From the NCBI GenBank assembly GCA_963749905.1, contig CAVVOF010000004.1, forward strand, positions 496,001-560,000: a DNA stretch of 64,000 bases, read 5' to 3'. Below the pieces are notes generated by a model that was given only the letters and a program-made list of their open reading frames with translations, had not been told where the DNA came from and ran no database searches. Shown here in pieces: positions 1-8,082 of the stretch. Numbering within the stretch: the first letter of the stretch is position 1; each line of letters opens with the position of its first letter. The position numbers were made by a program, and so were the translations under genes. This DNA comes from UBA10649 sp963749905 (GTDB taxonomy: Bacteria; Actinomycetota; Actinomycetes; S36-B12).

Positions 1-31
1 TGCCGATTTGGGGTTCGAATCCGGTCTGTTA

Positions 32-1507
32 TCAGGCTTTTGCCCGACGCCGTTGGCGACCGTCCCACCAGTCCCGCGCGGTGCCCACGACGCCTCCCGG
101 GGCGACGAGCACGACGAGGACCAGCAGCAGACCGTATGCGAGGTTGGGGACGTTGTTCGCGACCTGGTCGGGCCAGCCCCGATCGCCCGCCAGCCGGGCC
201 ACCACCTCGGGCAGTCCGACGATCAGGACAGCGCCGATGACCGCACCCACGAGGGACGCCCGTCCGCCGAGGATCACGCCCACGAGCAGGGACAACGACA
301 GGCCGACGCCGTAGGCCCCAGGCCCCACGTAGGTCAGGATCTGGGCGAACACTGCGCCCGCGAGGGCCGCGAACACACTGCTGACCACGAAGGCCGAGAC
401 CTTCGTCGCCGCCGGCGGGATGCCGACCAGCGCCGCGGCGACCGGGTCGTCGCGCACCGCACGCCACATCTGGCCCTGCCGCCCGCGCACGAGGTTCAGC
501 GCCACGAATCCGGCGATGCAGGCGACGGCGATGGCGACCGAGGCCTGCCACTGCTCGAGGACGAAGCCGGTCGTCGCCGTGGGGTCGAGCTCGCTGGCAC
601 CTGTCCCACCCGTGCCCGCCGCGGCGGACGCCTCGGGGAATGCGGACGCGTCCGGGAACGGGGACGCCTCCGGGACCGCGGACGCCTCCGGATTCGCGGA
701 CGCCCCGCCCTCGACGTCGTCCAGGGTCAGCAGGTCCTCCCCGCCGGCAGATTCCACGGGGTTCGCCGATGCGCCGCCCTCGACGTCGTCCAGCGACAGC
801 AGGTCCTCGCTCCCCAGCGACTCCTCCGGCACCGCCGACGCGCCGCCCTCGACGTCGTCCAGCGACAGCAGGTCCTCGCTCCCCAGCGACTCCTCCGGCA
901 CCGCCGAGGGCTCCGCCGACGTGGTGATGCCGAGCGCCTCGTCGAGCGCCGACTCGTCGGTCTCCGCCACCGACTCGGCCAGCACCTCCTCGTCCGGGTA
1001 GCCGCCCTCGGGGTAGGGGACAGTGAGCTTGAAGCCCTGGCTCCCGCCCAGCAGCTCGGGGAAGCGGTTGGCGATGGCCGGGACGCCGACAGCGATGCCG
1101 AGCGTGAGGCCGGCCAGGTACGGGCCCTGCAGCCGGGCCCCGAGGAGGCCGATGATCAGGCCGACGACCACTCCCCCGAGGGCGGCGAACACCATCGACC
1201 AGACGGCGTTCCACGGCAGCCCCAGGAACGGGACCGTCTTCCAGTTCAGGCTGGTGATGGCGAACACGTAGCCGCCCACCGCCATCAGCGCGCCGTTGCC
1301 GAGGGACACCTGACCCGACAGCCCGACGAGGATGACCATCCCGAGCATGGCCGTGGCGTACATCGCCACCAGGGCCAGGTAGTAGCTGTACAGCGGGTCC
1401 AGCACGTTGTTCAGCTGTGACAGCACCAGCCACAGCACGATGAAGGCCGGCGCATGCACCAGCAGACGGGAGCCCCGGACGCGGGCCAGCATGCTCTCCA
1501 CCGTCAC
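32..1507 (-). CDS. livM: Branched-chain amino acid ABC transporter permease LivM with internal repeat domain
   Basis: Membrane permease of the high-affinity branched-chain amino acid (Leu/Ile/Val) importer; pairs with LivH in the inner membrane. 491 aa. The N-terminal half is a run of hydrophobic segments; the C-terminal part has the LivM signature RAVRDDPVAAALVGI, matching the cytoplasmic loop that contacts the ATPases. Between them, about residues 175-305, is an acidic insertion of three 23-residue repeats followed by PEAS hexads, absent from ordinary LivM and predicted to lie outside the membrane. Start is GTG 1507, overlapping the livH stop as GTGA; a longer upstream frame exists but only shadows livH. 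Last gene of the visible liv operon; bases 1-31 beyond it hold nothing I recognise. Family call is firm; the role of the insertion is unknown. Confidence 0.93.
   Translation of the reverse strand: MTVESMLARVRGSRLLVHAPAFIVLWLVLSQLNNVLDPLYSYYLALVAMYATAMLGMVILVGLSGQVSLGNGALMAVGGYVFAITSLNWKTVPFLGLPWNAVWSMVFAALGGVVVGLIIGLLGARLQGPYLAGLTLGIAVGVPAIANRFPELLGGSQGFKLTVPYPEGGYPDEEVLAESVAETDESALDEALGITTSAEPSAVPEESLGSEDLLSLDDVEGGASAVPEESLGSEDLLSLDDVEGGASANPVESAGGEDLLTLDDVEGGASANPEASAVPEASPFPDASAFPEASAAAGTGGTGASELDPTATTGFVLEQWQASVAIAVACIAGFVALNLVRGRQGQMWRAVRDDPVAAALVGIPPAATKVSAFVVSSVFAALAGAVFAQILTYVGPGAYGVGLSLSLLVGVILGGRASLVGAVIGAVLIVGLPEVVARLAGDRGWPDQVANNVPNLAYGLLLVLVVLVAPGGVVGTARDWWDGRQRRRAKA
616..690. 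repeat. Degenerate 18-bp tandem repeats inside livM
   Basis: About four 18-bp units encoding, on the minus strand, consecutive hexapeptides NPEASA, VPEASP, FPDASA and FPEASA. They directly follow the 69-bp repeats in the LivM protein and extend the same low-complexity extracytoplasmic loop. Confidence 0.8.
702..908. repeat. Three 69-bp tandem repeats inside livM
   Basis: Units at 702-770, 771-839 and 840-908. The last two are nearly identical at nucleotide level (difference only at the distal end), the first is diverged. Each encodes 23 residues on the minus strand built around the acidic core EDLLSLDDVEGG (EDLLTLDDVEGG in the diverged copy). Unit length is a multiple of three, so copy-number change keeps livM in frame. 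Confidence 0.9.
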
Positions 1508-2382
1508 ACCACCCGCGCCTTGCCCCGACCGAAGAAGCCCTCGGGCTTCAGCCACAGGTTCGCCGCGAGCAGGACGAGAACGGCGACGGGCGCCGAGCTC
1601 GAATCGCTGTAGCCGGTGACCAGGCCGAGGATCACGCCGGTGAACACGCCGAATGCGACGGCACCGACGAGGCTGTCGAGACCGCCGACGACGGCCGCCG
1701 TGAACGCGAAGACCAGCAGGATGTCGTAGCTGTTCGGCGACAACGTCGCGGACGGAGCGACCAGGACGCCGGCGACGGCACCGACGAGTCCGGCCAGCGC
1801 CCAGCCGAGACCGAGCATGCGCCCGACGCGCACCCCGGACAGTCGGGCCACCTCGGGGTTGAACGCCGTGGCGCGCATGGCCAGGCCGACGCCCGTGCGC
1901 GTGAACAGCAGGGTGAGGCCGATCACCAGCACACCGGCGGTGCCGAGGATGAGGAGGTCGTACGGGGAGATCGGCCACACCCGGTCACCCACGCTGATGC
2001 CGGCGTTGGACACCGGCGGCGGGAAGGACTGCGGATCGCCGCCCCAGATCATCGCGGCGAGGGACTGCAGGGCGATCAGGACGCCGAAGGTGGCGATGAT
2101 CGCCCCCGACGTGTCCGAGCGGCGCACCGGCCGCATCACCAGGATCTGGACGAACAGGCCCAGCACCGCGCCGGCGACCATGGCCCCCAGGAGCGCGATC
2201 AGCCACGAGCCGGTCAACTGCTGGAGGGTCAGGGCGATGAACGTGGTGAACATCGCCTGACCGACCTGCGCGAAGTTCACGATGCGGGTCGATCGCCAGG
2301 TGAGGACGAGAGCCAGCGCGAGCAGCGCGATCACGGTGCCGGGACCGATCCCGCCGAGGACGTAGTCGAAGAAGGTGCTCAT
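1504..2382 (-). CDS. livH: Branched-chain amino acid ABC transporter permease LivH
   Basis: First membrane permease of the LivHMGF importer. 292 aa, the usual length, with about eight hydrophobic helices. The N-terminus STFFDYVLGGIGPGTVIALL and the central motif RATAFNPEVARLSGVRVGRM, the ATPase-contacting loop, are typical of the family. Start ATG 2382 lies 12 bases after the livF stop; the stop overlaps the livM GTG start, implying translational coupling. Expected at the cytoplasmic membrane with LivM, the two ATPases and a LivK binding protein not seen in this window. High confidence in family; the exact substrate could be another small amino acid or amide, as related transporters vary. Confidence 0.95.
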   Translation of the reverse strand: MSTFFDYVLGGIGPGTVIALLALALVLTWRSTRIVNFAQVGQAMFTTFIALTLQQLTGSWLIALLGAMVAGAVLGLFVQILVMRPVRRSDTSGAIIATFGVLIALQSLAAMIWGGDPQSFPPPVSNAGISVGDRVWPISPYDLLILGTAGVLVIGLTLLFTRTGVGLAMRATAFNPEVARLSGVRVGRMLGLGWALAGLVGAVAGVLVAPSATLSPNSYDILLVFAFTAAVVGGLDSLVGAVAFGVFTGVILGLVTGYSDSSSAPVAVLVLLAANLWLKPEGFFGRGKARVV

Positions 2383-2394
2383 CGCCGCCTCCCC

Positions 2395-3099
2395 TCAGTA
2401 GCCCAGGTATGCATGACGGAGCTCCTCGTGGGCGGCGATCTCCTGCGCCTCGCCGGACATGACCACCTGGCCGAGGTTGAGCACGACGGCGGTGTGCGCT
2501 TCACGCAGCGCGGTCACCGCGTTCTGCTCGACCAGCAGGACAGCGAGGTTGGCCTCAACGGCGAGGCTGCGCACCAGTTCGAGGATCTGCGTGACGATCA
2601 GGGGGGCCAGGCCCAGGGATGGCTCATCCAGCAGCAGGCACTCAGGACCCGACATGAGCGCCCGGCCGATGGCCAGCTGCTGCCGCTCTCCGCCGGAGAG
2701 GGTGTCCGCCCGCAGGCTGCGTCGGTCAGCGAGGACGGGGAACATCTCGTACAACTCAGCCTGGCGCTGGGTCCGCTCCGTTCGGTTGCGCCACAGGCCG
2801 CCGAGCCGCAGGTTCTCGTCGACAGTGAGCTCCGGCACGGTGGAGCGCCCCTCGGGAACGAGCGAGATGCCGCTGCGCACGATGTCCTCGGGCCGGTGCC
2901 CCAAGACCTCCTTGCCGTCGAGGGTCGCGGATCCCGAGGTCGGCTTGACGAGCCCGGCCAGTGTCCGCAGCAAGGTCGACTTGCCCGCCCCATTGGCGCC
3001 GATGACCGCGGTGACCTCCCCGCGCGGCACGTCGAGGGAGAGATCAGCCAGGGCGCGGACCGATCCGTAGTCGACCGTCAGATGGGTGATGGAGAGCAT
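2395..3099 (-). CDS. livF: Branched-chain amino acid ABC transporter ATP-binding protein LivF
   Basis: ATPase subunit energising the Liv importer. 234 aa, normal for LivF. Walker A GANGAGKST, ABC signature TLSGGERQQLAIGRAL and Walker B CLLLDEPSLGLAPL are all intact, followed by the switch histidine region VLLVEQNAV (LivF-type Q-N rather than H). Start ATG 3099 shares one base with the livG stop (TGATG); an upstream in-frame extension would only overlap livG. LivF and LivG form a heterodimer in this family. Regulation not visible apart from operon coupling. Confidence 0.96.
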   Translation of the reverse strand: MLSITHLTVDYGSVRALADLSLDVPRGEVTAVIGANGAGKSTLLRTLAGLVKPTSGSATLDGKEVLGHRPEDIVRSGISLVPEGRSTVPELTVDENLRLGGLWRNRTERTQRQAELYEMFPVLADRRSLRADTLSGGERQQLAIGRALMSGPECLLLDEPSLGLAPLIVTQILELVRSLAVEANLAVLLVEQNAVTALREAHTAVVLNLGQVVMSGEAQEIAAHEELRHAYLGY

Positions 3100-3875
3100 C
3101 AGGCAGCTCCGTCCTGGCCGAGGTAGGCCTCCAGGACCGCAGGATCGTTGCGCACCTGATCCGGAGTGCCGGACGCAATCACTCGTCCGGCGTCCAGGAC
3201 CCAGATCAGGTCGCACACCTCCATGACGAGTTCCATGTGGTGCTCGACGAGGAGCACGGTGCGGTCCGGGACCCAGGAGCGGATGAGCTGCTCGAGATCG
3301 GCCATGTCACCGCCACCGACGCCGCCCGCGGGTTCGTCCAGCAGGATCAGGGTCGGGTCGCACATGAGCGCGCGGGCAAGGGCGACACGCTTCTGCACGG
3401 GGTACGGCAGCTCCGAGGGATAGCGGTCAGCCACCTCGGCCACTCCGAGTTCCGCGAGGGACTCCTGCGCGCGGGCGCGTAGGCGGGCCTGGCTCGAGTC
3501 GGCCCACGGCATGGCCAGTGAGTCCGCGACGATGCCGCCCCGCGCCGTCGTCGACCCGCCGAGCATCACGTTCTCGAGCGCGGTCAGCGTGGCGAACAGC
3601 CCGACCCCTTGAAGCGTCCGCGCGATGCCGTACGCCGCCAGCCGGTGCGGGCGGATGCGACGGAGGACCTTGCCGTCGAGGACTACCTGGCCGGAGGTCG
3701 GGCTGACGAGGCCGCTGATGACATTGAAGGCGGTCGTCTTGCCGGCCCCGTTGGGCCCGATGATCCCGACGACGTGACCGCGCGGGACCGTGATCGAGAC
3801 GTCGTCAAGGATCTGCAGCCCGCTGAGCTGGACGTTGATGTTCCGCAACTCGAGGATCGCGTCATCGGCCGTCAT
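3099..3875 (-). CDS. livG: Branched-chain amino acid ABC transporter ATP-binding protein LivG
   Basis: Second ATPase of the Liv importer and first visible gene of the operon. 258 aa. Walker A GPNGAGKTTAFNVISG, signature region ELPYPVQKRVALARAL, Walker B LILLDEPAGGV, and the switch histidine LLVEHHMELV are clear; the insert RIRPHRLAAYGIARTLQ is LivG-like. Start ATG 3875 chosen because a strong GGGAGGG ribosome site lies just upstream; the longer open frame upstream shows no homology. Gene order G-F-H-M is inverted from the common K-H-M-G-F. No convincing promoter was found in 3876-3960. Confidence 0.95.
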   Translation of the reverse strand: MTADDAILELRNINVQLSGLQILDDVSITVPRGHVVGIIGPNGAGKTTAFNVISGLVSPTSGQVVLDGKVLRRIRPHRLAAYGIARTLQGVGLFATLTALENVMLGGSTTARGGIVADSLAMPWADSSQARLRARAQESLAELGVAEVADRYPSELPYPVQKRVALARALMCDPTLILLDEPAGGVGGGDMADLEQLIRSWVPDRTVLLVEHHMELVMEVCDLIWVLDAGRVIASGTPDQVRNDPAVLEAYLGQDGAA

Positions 3876-3960
3876 GCACCCTCCCTCGCGATCCGGGTAA
3901 TCGACGCACAGTCTCGCCCCAGATGGGTCGCGGTTCAGCCGATTTCCCAAAGTCCTCCGC

Positions 3961-4020
3961 CAAAGAAGAGTGGCCCGCCGCGTCCCGATCCGGAAGTGCC
4001 GGAGGGGACGCTGCGGGCCA
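3961..4020 (-). terminator. Rho-independent terminator downstream of rplA
   Basis: On the minus strand a three-part hairpin: 8-bp outer stem (4013-4020 with 3971-3978), 6-bp middle stem (4005-4010 with 3981-3986), 5-bp inner stem (3999-4003 with 3989-3993), 5-base loop, then the T-rich tract CTCTTCTTTG (3970-3961). It starts 18 bases after the rplA stop and separates the ribosomal operon from livG. Confidence 0.88.
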
Positions 4021-4037
4021 CGCAACGACGGGTGCGA

Positions 4038-4751
4038 CTAGGCGTCGTCCTCCGCCATCAGGTTCTTGGTCCGGTTGGGGTCGAGCGGGATGCCCGGGCC
4101 CATGGTCGACGACATGGTCGCCTTCTTGACGTAGCGGCCCTTGGCGGCCGACGGCTTCAGCCGCATGATCTCGTCGAGCACCGCCCCGTAGTTCTCCACC
4201 AGGGACTCCTCGCCGAACGAGGCCTTCCCGATGGGGAAGTGCAGGTTCGAGTGCTTGTCGACGCGGAACTCGATCTTGCCGCCCTTGATGTCACCCACGG
4301 CCTTGGCGACGTCCATGGTCACCGTGCCCGTCTTGGGGTTGGGCATGAGGCCGCGCGGACCCAGGACCTTGCCCAGGGTGCCGACCTTGCCCATCAGGTC
4401 GGGCGTGGCGACTGCGGCGTCGAAGTCCGTCCACCCGCCCTTGACCTTCTCGATCATGTCGTCGCCGCCGACGAAGTCCGCGCCCGCAGCGCGTGCCTCC
4501 TCAGCCTTCTCGCCGTTGGCGAAGACCAGGACCCGAGCGGTCTTGCCGGTGCCGTGCGGAAGGTTGACGGTGCCGCGGACCATCTGGTCCGCCTTGCGAG
4601 GATCGACACCCAGGCGCATCGAGACCTCGATGGTCGGGTCGAACTTTGTTGCGGACGTGTCCTTGACGATCCGGACGGCCTCGAGCGGGCCGTACAGCTT
4701 CGCGGGATCGATCTTCTCTACTGCGGCCCGGTAGGCCTTGCTGCGCTTCAT
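4038..4751 (-). CDS. rplA: Large ribosomal subunit protein L1
   Basis: Ribosomal protein L1 (uL1), which binds 23S rRNA at the L1 stalk and helps E-site tRNA release; in many bacteria it represses its own rplK-rplA operon. 237 aa, normal length. Diagnostic motifs: LGVDPRKADQMVRGTVNLPH, GLMPNPKTGTVT and GKIEFRVDKHSNLHFPIG. Start ATG 4751 with GAAGGAG nearby; the upstream in-frame extension has no homology. 92 bases separate it from rplK; a leader binding site for L1 could lie there but I could not define one. Confidence 0.97.
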   Translation of the reverse strand: MKRSKAYRAAVEKIDPAKLYGPLEAVRIVKDTSATKFDPTIEVSMRLGVDPRKADQMVRGTVNLPHGTGKTARVLVFANGEKAEEARAAGADFVGGDDMIEKVKGGWTDFDAAVATPDLMGKVGTLGKVLGPRGLMPNPKTGTVTMDVAKAVGDIKGGKIEFRVDKHSNLHFPIGKASFGEESLVENYGAVLDEIMRLKPSAAKGRYVKKATMSSTMGPGIPLDPNRTKNLMAEDDA

Positions 4752-4843
4752 CTCTGCTCCTTCGCAGGTCGTGGTGCGAGCCGCGCCGGCTCTACCACTG
4801 GGTGGGTGTGTGCGAGGGCGTGCTGACGCCCTCATGCCTCCGC

Positions 4844-5278
4844 CTAGGCGGAAACGGTGATGCCCATCTGGCGGGCGGTGCCCTCGATGATCTTCATCGC
4901 GGCGTCGATGTCGTTCGCGTTGAGATCGGGCATCTTGGTCTCGGCGATCTCACGGACCTGAGCCCGCGTGATCGAACCGGCCTTGACCTTGTGCGGCTCG
5001 CCGGATCCCTTGTCGAGGCCAGCGGCCTTCAGGATCAGGCGGGACGCCGGGGGCGTCTTGAGGACGAAGTCGAACGTGCGGTCCTCGTAGACGGTGATCT
5101 CGACGGGGATGATGTTGCCGCGCTGGGTCTCCGTGGCCGCGTTGTAGGCCTTGCAGAAATCCATGATGTTGACGCCGTGCTGGCCCAGTGCGGGGCCGAC
5201 CGGCGGCGCCGGGTTCGCGGCACCGGCCTGGATCTGAAGCTTGATCAGGCCGGCAACCTTCTTCTTCTTCGGTGCCAT
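4844..5278 (-). CDS. rplK: Large ribosomal subunit protein L11
   Basis: Ribosomal protein L11 (uL11), component of the GTPase-associated centre that stimulates elongation factors and is needed for RelA activation. 144 aa. N-terminal domain carries the proline-rich helix region PAPPVGPALGQHGVNIMDFC, the thiostrepton-site contact; C-terminal rRNA-binding domain includes AAGLDKGSGEPHKVKAGSI and the usual tail IEGTARQMGITV. Start ATG 5278 preceded by AAGGA. Between nusG and rplA in the standard actinobacterial order. Confidence 0.97.
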   Translation of the reverse strand: MAPKKKKVAGLIKLQIQAGAANPAPPVGPALGQHGVNIMDFCKAYNAATETQRGNIIPVEITVYEDRTFDFVLKTPPASRLILKAAGLDKGSGEPHKVKAGSITRAQVREIAETKMPDLNANDIDAAMKIIEGTARQMGITVSA

Positions 5279-5356
5279 GGTGTGTCGGGTCCTTCGTAGT
5301 GGTGATCCCTCGGGCGGTGGCCCTCAGGTTGGTGCGGTACTGCTCGTGCGGTGGTG

Positions 5357-6226
5357 CTAGTTCTTGACGATCTGGCTGAACGCCAGCTCGACAGGAGTCT
5401 CGCGTCCGAAGATCTCGACGAGGCCGGTGACCTTCTGGCCCTCGATGTTGATCTCGGAGACGGTGGCGTGCAGCGTGGCGAACGGGCCGTCGACCACGGT
5501 GACGGAGTCGCCGACCGCGAAGTCGACCTCCACCGCCGCCGACGGAGCCGCACCGGAGCTCGGCCCGGACGTGCCGGCCGCAGCGGGCTTCTTCTCGGGC
5601 ACGGGCGCCAGGATGGCCACCACCTCGTCCAGGGACAGCGGCGCCGGCTGGTGGCCGTGGCCCACGAACCCGGTCACCCCGGGGGTGTGGCGGATGGCGC
5701 CCCAGGACTCGTCGGTCAGGTCCATGCGGACGAGCACGTATCCGGGGAACTTGTTGCGGCGCACCAGCTTGCGGACGCCACCCTTGATCTCGGTGACCTC
5801 CTCCATCGGCACCTCAACCTGGTAGATGTAGTCCTCCATGTTGAGGGTGGTGATGCGCGCCTCGATGTTGCCCTTGACCTTGTTCTCGTAGCCGGCGTAC
5901 GAGTGGATGACGTACCAGTCGCCGGGGGCGATGCGCATCTGCTCCCGGAAGGCGACGGCCGGGTCCTCCTCCTCCTCGACCTCCTCGACGAGCTCGGCAG
6001 CCTCGACGATGGCTTCCGCCTCCTCGACCACGGCCGTCTCGGCAGCCTCCTCGGCGACCTCGGCCTCGTCGGCGATCTCCTCGGCGGCCTCGACGACTGC
6101 CTCGTCCACGGCCTCGACGACTGCCTCCTCGGCGGCAGCCTGCTCAGCCGCAGCGGCGGCCTCCTCGAACGACGCCGGGGTCGCGAAGGGGTCGGTCGAG
6201 GGTGACGTGTGGTCCTGGTCGGACAC
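5357..6226 (-). CDS. nusG: Transcription termination/antitermination protein NusG
   Basis: NusG binds RNA polymerase, modulates pausing and Rho termination, and couples transcription to translation. 289 aa from GTG 6226, chosen for the AAGGAG site upstream; an ATG at 6271 would overlap the secE stop and is less likely. Residues about 1-80 form an alanine/glutamate-rich acidic extension common in actinobacterial NusG. The NGN domain begins at GDWYVIHSYAGYENKVKGNI and includes NKFPGYVLVRMDLTDESWG; the C-terminal KOW domain begins near FAVGDSVTVVDGPF and ends ELAFSQIVKN. Family call firm. Confidence 0.96.
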   Translation of the reverse strand: MSDQDHTSPSTDPFATPASFEEAAAAAEQAAAEEAVVEAVDEAVVEAAEEIADEAEVAEEAAETAVVEEAEAIVEAAELVEEVEEEEDPAVAFREQMRIAPGDWYVIHSYAGYENKVKGNIEARITTLNMEDYIYQVEVPMEEVTEIKGGVRKLVRRNKFPGYVLVRMDLTDESWGAIRHTPGVTGFVGHGHQPAPLSLDEVVAILAPVPEKKPAAAGTSGPSSGAAPSAAVEVDFAVGDSVTVVDGPFATLHATVSEINIEGQKVTGLVEIFGRETPVELAFSQIVKN

Positions 6227-6267
6227 GGCGGTCAGTCTCCTTGAGTCGTGAGTGGAAGGGTCGGCGA

Positions 6268-6525
6268 TCACCCGAAGATGAACAGCACGCCCCTGGTGAA
6301 GACGTAGTCGAAGGCGGCGATGAGCCCGGCCATCACCAGCACGAAGAACACGACCACGGTCGTGTAGGCGATGAGCTCCTTGCGCGTGGGCCAGATGACC
6401 TTGCGCAGCTCAGCGACCACCTGACGGATGAACAGCGCCAGGCGCGCGAACACGTTTCCGCGACCCTGGTCCTTGCGACCAGGCCCCTCGGAGCCGTGGT
6501 CGGACCGGGCGTCGGTGTCCGTCAT
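6268..6525 (-). CDS. secE: Preprotein translocase subunit SecE
   Basis: Small membrane subunit of the SecYEG translocon. 85 aa with a hydrophilic N-terminal tail, the conserved amphipathic segment QVVAELRKVIWPTRKELIAY and a single transmembrane helix (VVVFFVLVMAGLIAAFDYVF). Start ATG 6525. Directly downstream of tRNA-Trp and upstream of nusG, the conserved actinobacterial arrangement, so probably on one transcript with the tRNA. Confidence 0.96.
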   Translation of the reverse strand: MTDTDARSDHGSEGPGRKDQGRGNVFARLALFIRQVVAELRKVIWPTRKELIAYTTVVVFFVLVMAGLIAAFDYVFTRGVLFIFG

Positions 6526-6577
6526 GCCTTCCTGCCTTCCTCAGCCGAGATGTCCTCGGTCATGCACCTTCTGCTCG

Positions 6578-6650
6578 CAGGGCCGGAGGGACTTGAACCC
6601 CCAACCGCCGGTTTTGGAGACCGGTGCTCTACCAATTGAGCTACGACCCT
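6578..6650 (-). tRNA. tRNA-Trp (CCA)
   Basis: 73-nt cloverleaf on the minus strand: acceptor AGGGTCG pairs with CGGCCCT, D-arm TAGCTCAATTGGTAGAGCA, anticodon loop CTCCAAA with anticodon CCA, T-loop GTTCAAGTC. Discriminator G. The 3' CCA is not encoded. Sits immediately before secE. Confidence 0.97.
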
Positions 6651-6723
6651 TTGGACCCGTGGTTGGTACGGCTCCGCACGCGCCTGAGGGCAGGCTTGCG
6701 CCGACCATCGTTCGCGGTGAGGC

Positions 6724-6754
6724 AGTCTACGTGGGGCCCCCGCGACGGGTCCAA
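6724..6754 (-). promoter_or_regulatory. Candidate promoter for tRNA-Trp-secE-nusG
   Basis: On the minus strand TTGGAC (6754-6749), 19-bp spacer, TAGACT (6729-6724). TAGACT is a good actinobacterial -10; the spacer is slightly long and the -35 imperfect. Predicted start is about 65 bases before the mature tRNA. Confidence 0.45.
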
Positions 6755-6790
6755 TCCGGCCCCTCGGCGAGGGCTGCAAGGATGGTGCCC

Positions 6791-7993
6791 ATGACCGACC
6801 GCATCTCCCGTCGCATCGCCGCCATCACCGAATCCGCCACGCTGGCGGTCGACGCCAAGGCCAAGGCCCTCAAGGCCGCCGGCCGGCCGGTGATCGGCTT
6901 CGGGGCCGGTGAGCCGGACTTCCCGACCCCTGGCTACATCGTGGCCGCGGCCGAGGCGGCCTGCGCGGACCCCCGCTGGCATCGCTACACCCCCGCGGGC
7001 GGGCTCCCCGAGCTGAAGGAGGCCGTCGCGGCGAAGACCCTGCGCGACTCCGGCCTCCACGTCAAGGCGAGCCAGGTCCTGATCACCAACGGCGGCAAGC
7101 AGGCCCTCTACAACGCCTTCGCCACCCTCCTCGACCCGGGCGACGAGGTCCTGCTGCCAGCCCCCTACTGGACGACCTACCCCGAGTCGATCCGACTGGC
7201 CGGCGGCGTCCCGGTCGAGATCATGACCGACGAGACGTCCGGCTACCGGGCCACGGTGGCGCAACTCGAGGCGGCCCGCACCGACCGCACCAAGGTCCTG
7301 GTGTTCGTGTCCCCGTCGAACCCCACCGGGGCCGTGTACTCCCCCGCGGAGGTCCAGGCCATCGGCGAGTGGGCGGTCGAGCGGGGCCTGTGGGTCGTCA
7401 CCGACGAGATCTACGAGCACCTGGTGTACGGCGACGCGGAGTTCTCCTCGATGCCGGTGCTCGTGCCCGAGCTGGCGGATCGCTGCGTCGTCGTCAACGG
7501 GGTGGCCAAGACCTACGCGATGACCGGCTGGCGGGTCGGCTGGCTGATCGGGCCGGACGACGTCGTCAAGGCCGCTACCAACCTGCAGTCGCACGCGACG
7601 TCGAACGTGGCCAACGTGTCTCAGGTGGCCGCGCTGGCGGCCGTGAGCGGGGACCTGTCCGCCGTCGACGAGATGAAGGTCGCATTCGACCGGCGCAGGA
7701 AGCTGATCACCGGCCTGCTCGACGCCATCCCCGGGGTCACCTGCCCGATGCCCGAAGGCGCGTTCTACGTGTACCCGTCCGTCAAGGAACTCGTCGGAAA
7801 GACCCTGCGCGGATCCGTGATCGAGTCGTCCGGCCACCTCGCCGGGCTGATCCTCGACGAGGCCGAAGTGGCCGTGGTGCCGGGTGAGGCCTTCGGCACG
7901 CCGGGCTACCTGCGGCTGTCCTACGCCACGTCGGACGCCGACATCACCGAGGGCGTGGGTCGGATGGCCACGCTGCTGGGCGAGGCCGAGTAG
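6791..7993 (+). CDS. PLP-dependent aminotransferase, class I (aspartate aminotransferase-like)
   Basis: Cytoplasmic aminotransferase, probably moving the amino group of aspartate or another amino acid to 2-oxoglutarate. 400 aa, fold type I. Motifs: GFGAGEPDFPTPGYI near the N-terminus, FVSPSNPTGAVYSP (substrate-binding Asn), VVTDEIYEHLVYG (PLP-binding Asp/Tyr), PLP lysine in NGVAKTYAMTGWRVGW, and a C-terminal arginine in GYLRLSYA. Start ATG 6791 has AAGGA eight bases upstream; the frame stays open further upstream but runs through tRNA-Trp. Divergent from tRNA-Trp and convergent with murB. This gene accompanies the secE-nusG cluster in many actinobacteria. Exact substrate not deducible. Confidence 0.94.
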   Translation: MTDRISRRIAAITESATLAVDAKAKALKAAGRPVIGFGAGEPDFPTPGYIVAAAEAACADPRWHRYTPAGGLPELKEAVAAKTLRDSGLHVKASQVLITNGGKQALYNAFATLLDPGDEVLLPAPYWTTYPESIRLAGGVPVEIMTDETSGYRATVAQLEAARTDRTKVLVFVSPSNPTGAVYSPAEVQAIGEWAVERGLWVVTDEIYEHLVYGDAEFSSMPVLVPELADRCVVVNGVAKTYAMTGWRVGWLIGPDDVVKAATNLQSHATSNVANVSQVAALAAVSGDLSAVDEMKVAFDRRRKLITGLLDAIPGVTCPMPEGAFYVYPSVKELVGKTLRGSVIESSGHLAGLILDEAEVAVVPGEAFGTPGYLRLSYATSDADITEGVGRMATLLGEAE

Positions 7994-8000
7994 CGGGACC

Positions 8001-8075
8001 CCTCCCCGTCGAGCGTGGAGATCAGGCGCGACACGCCGGAGGCGAGCGCCTGAGCTCCACGCTCGACGGGGGAGG
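8001..8075. terminator. Long inverted repeat between convergent genes, probable bidirectional terminator
   Basis: Arms 8001-8029 and 8046-8075 pair over about 29 bp with one mismatch and one bulged G; 16-base loop. It fills the 89-bp gap between the stops of the plus-strand aminotransferase and minus-strand murB. No T-tract, as is common for actinobacterial terminators. Confidence 0.7.
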
Positions 8076-8082
8076 AACTCCG

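Noticed and set aside
1..35. A T-loop-like GGTTCGAATCC that could be a tRNA 3' end
   Set aside because: The T-stem does not pair beyond two bases and no acceptor or CCA follows; livM ends at 32 on the other strand.
420..1001. Open frame on the plus strand with Asp/Ala/Ser-rich repeats
   Set aside because: It is the antisense reading of the livM tandem repeats; no start signal or homology.
4752..4843. L1 autoregulatory binding site between rplK and rplA
   Set aside because: I could not find a clear copy of the 23S-like stem-loop; only the 92-base gap is suggestive.
8001..8075. CRISPR repeat or IS end
   Set aside because: Single structure, no spaced direct repeats and no cas or transposase genes nearby.
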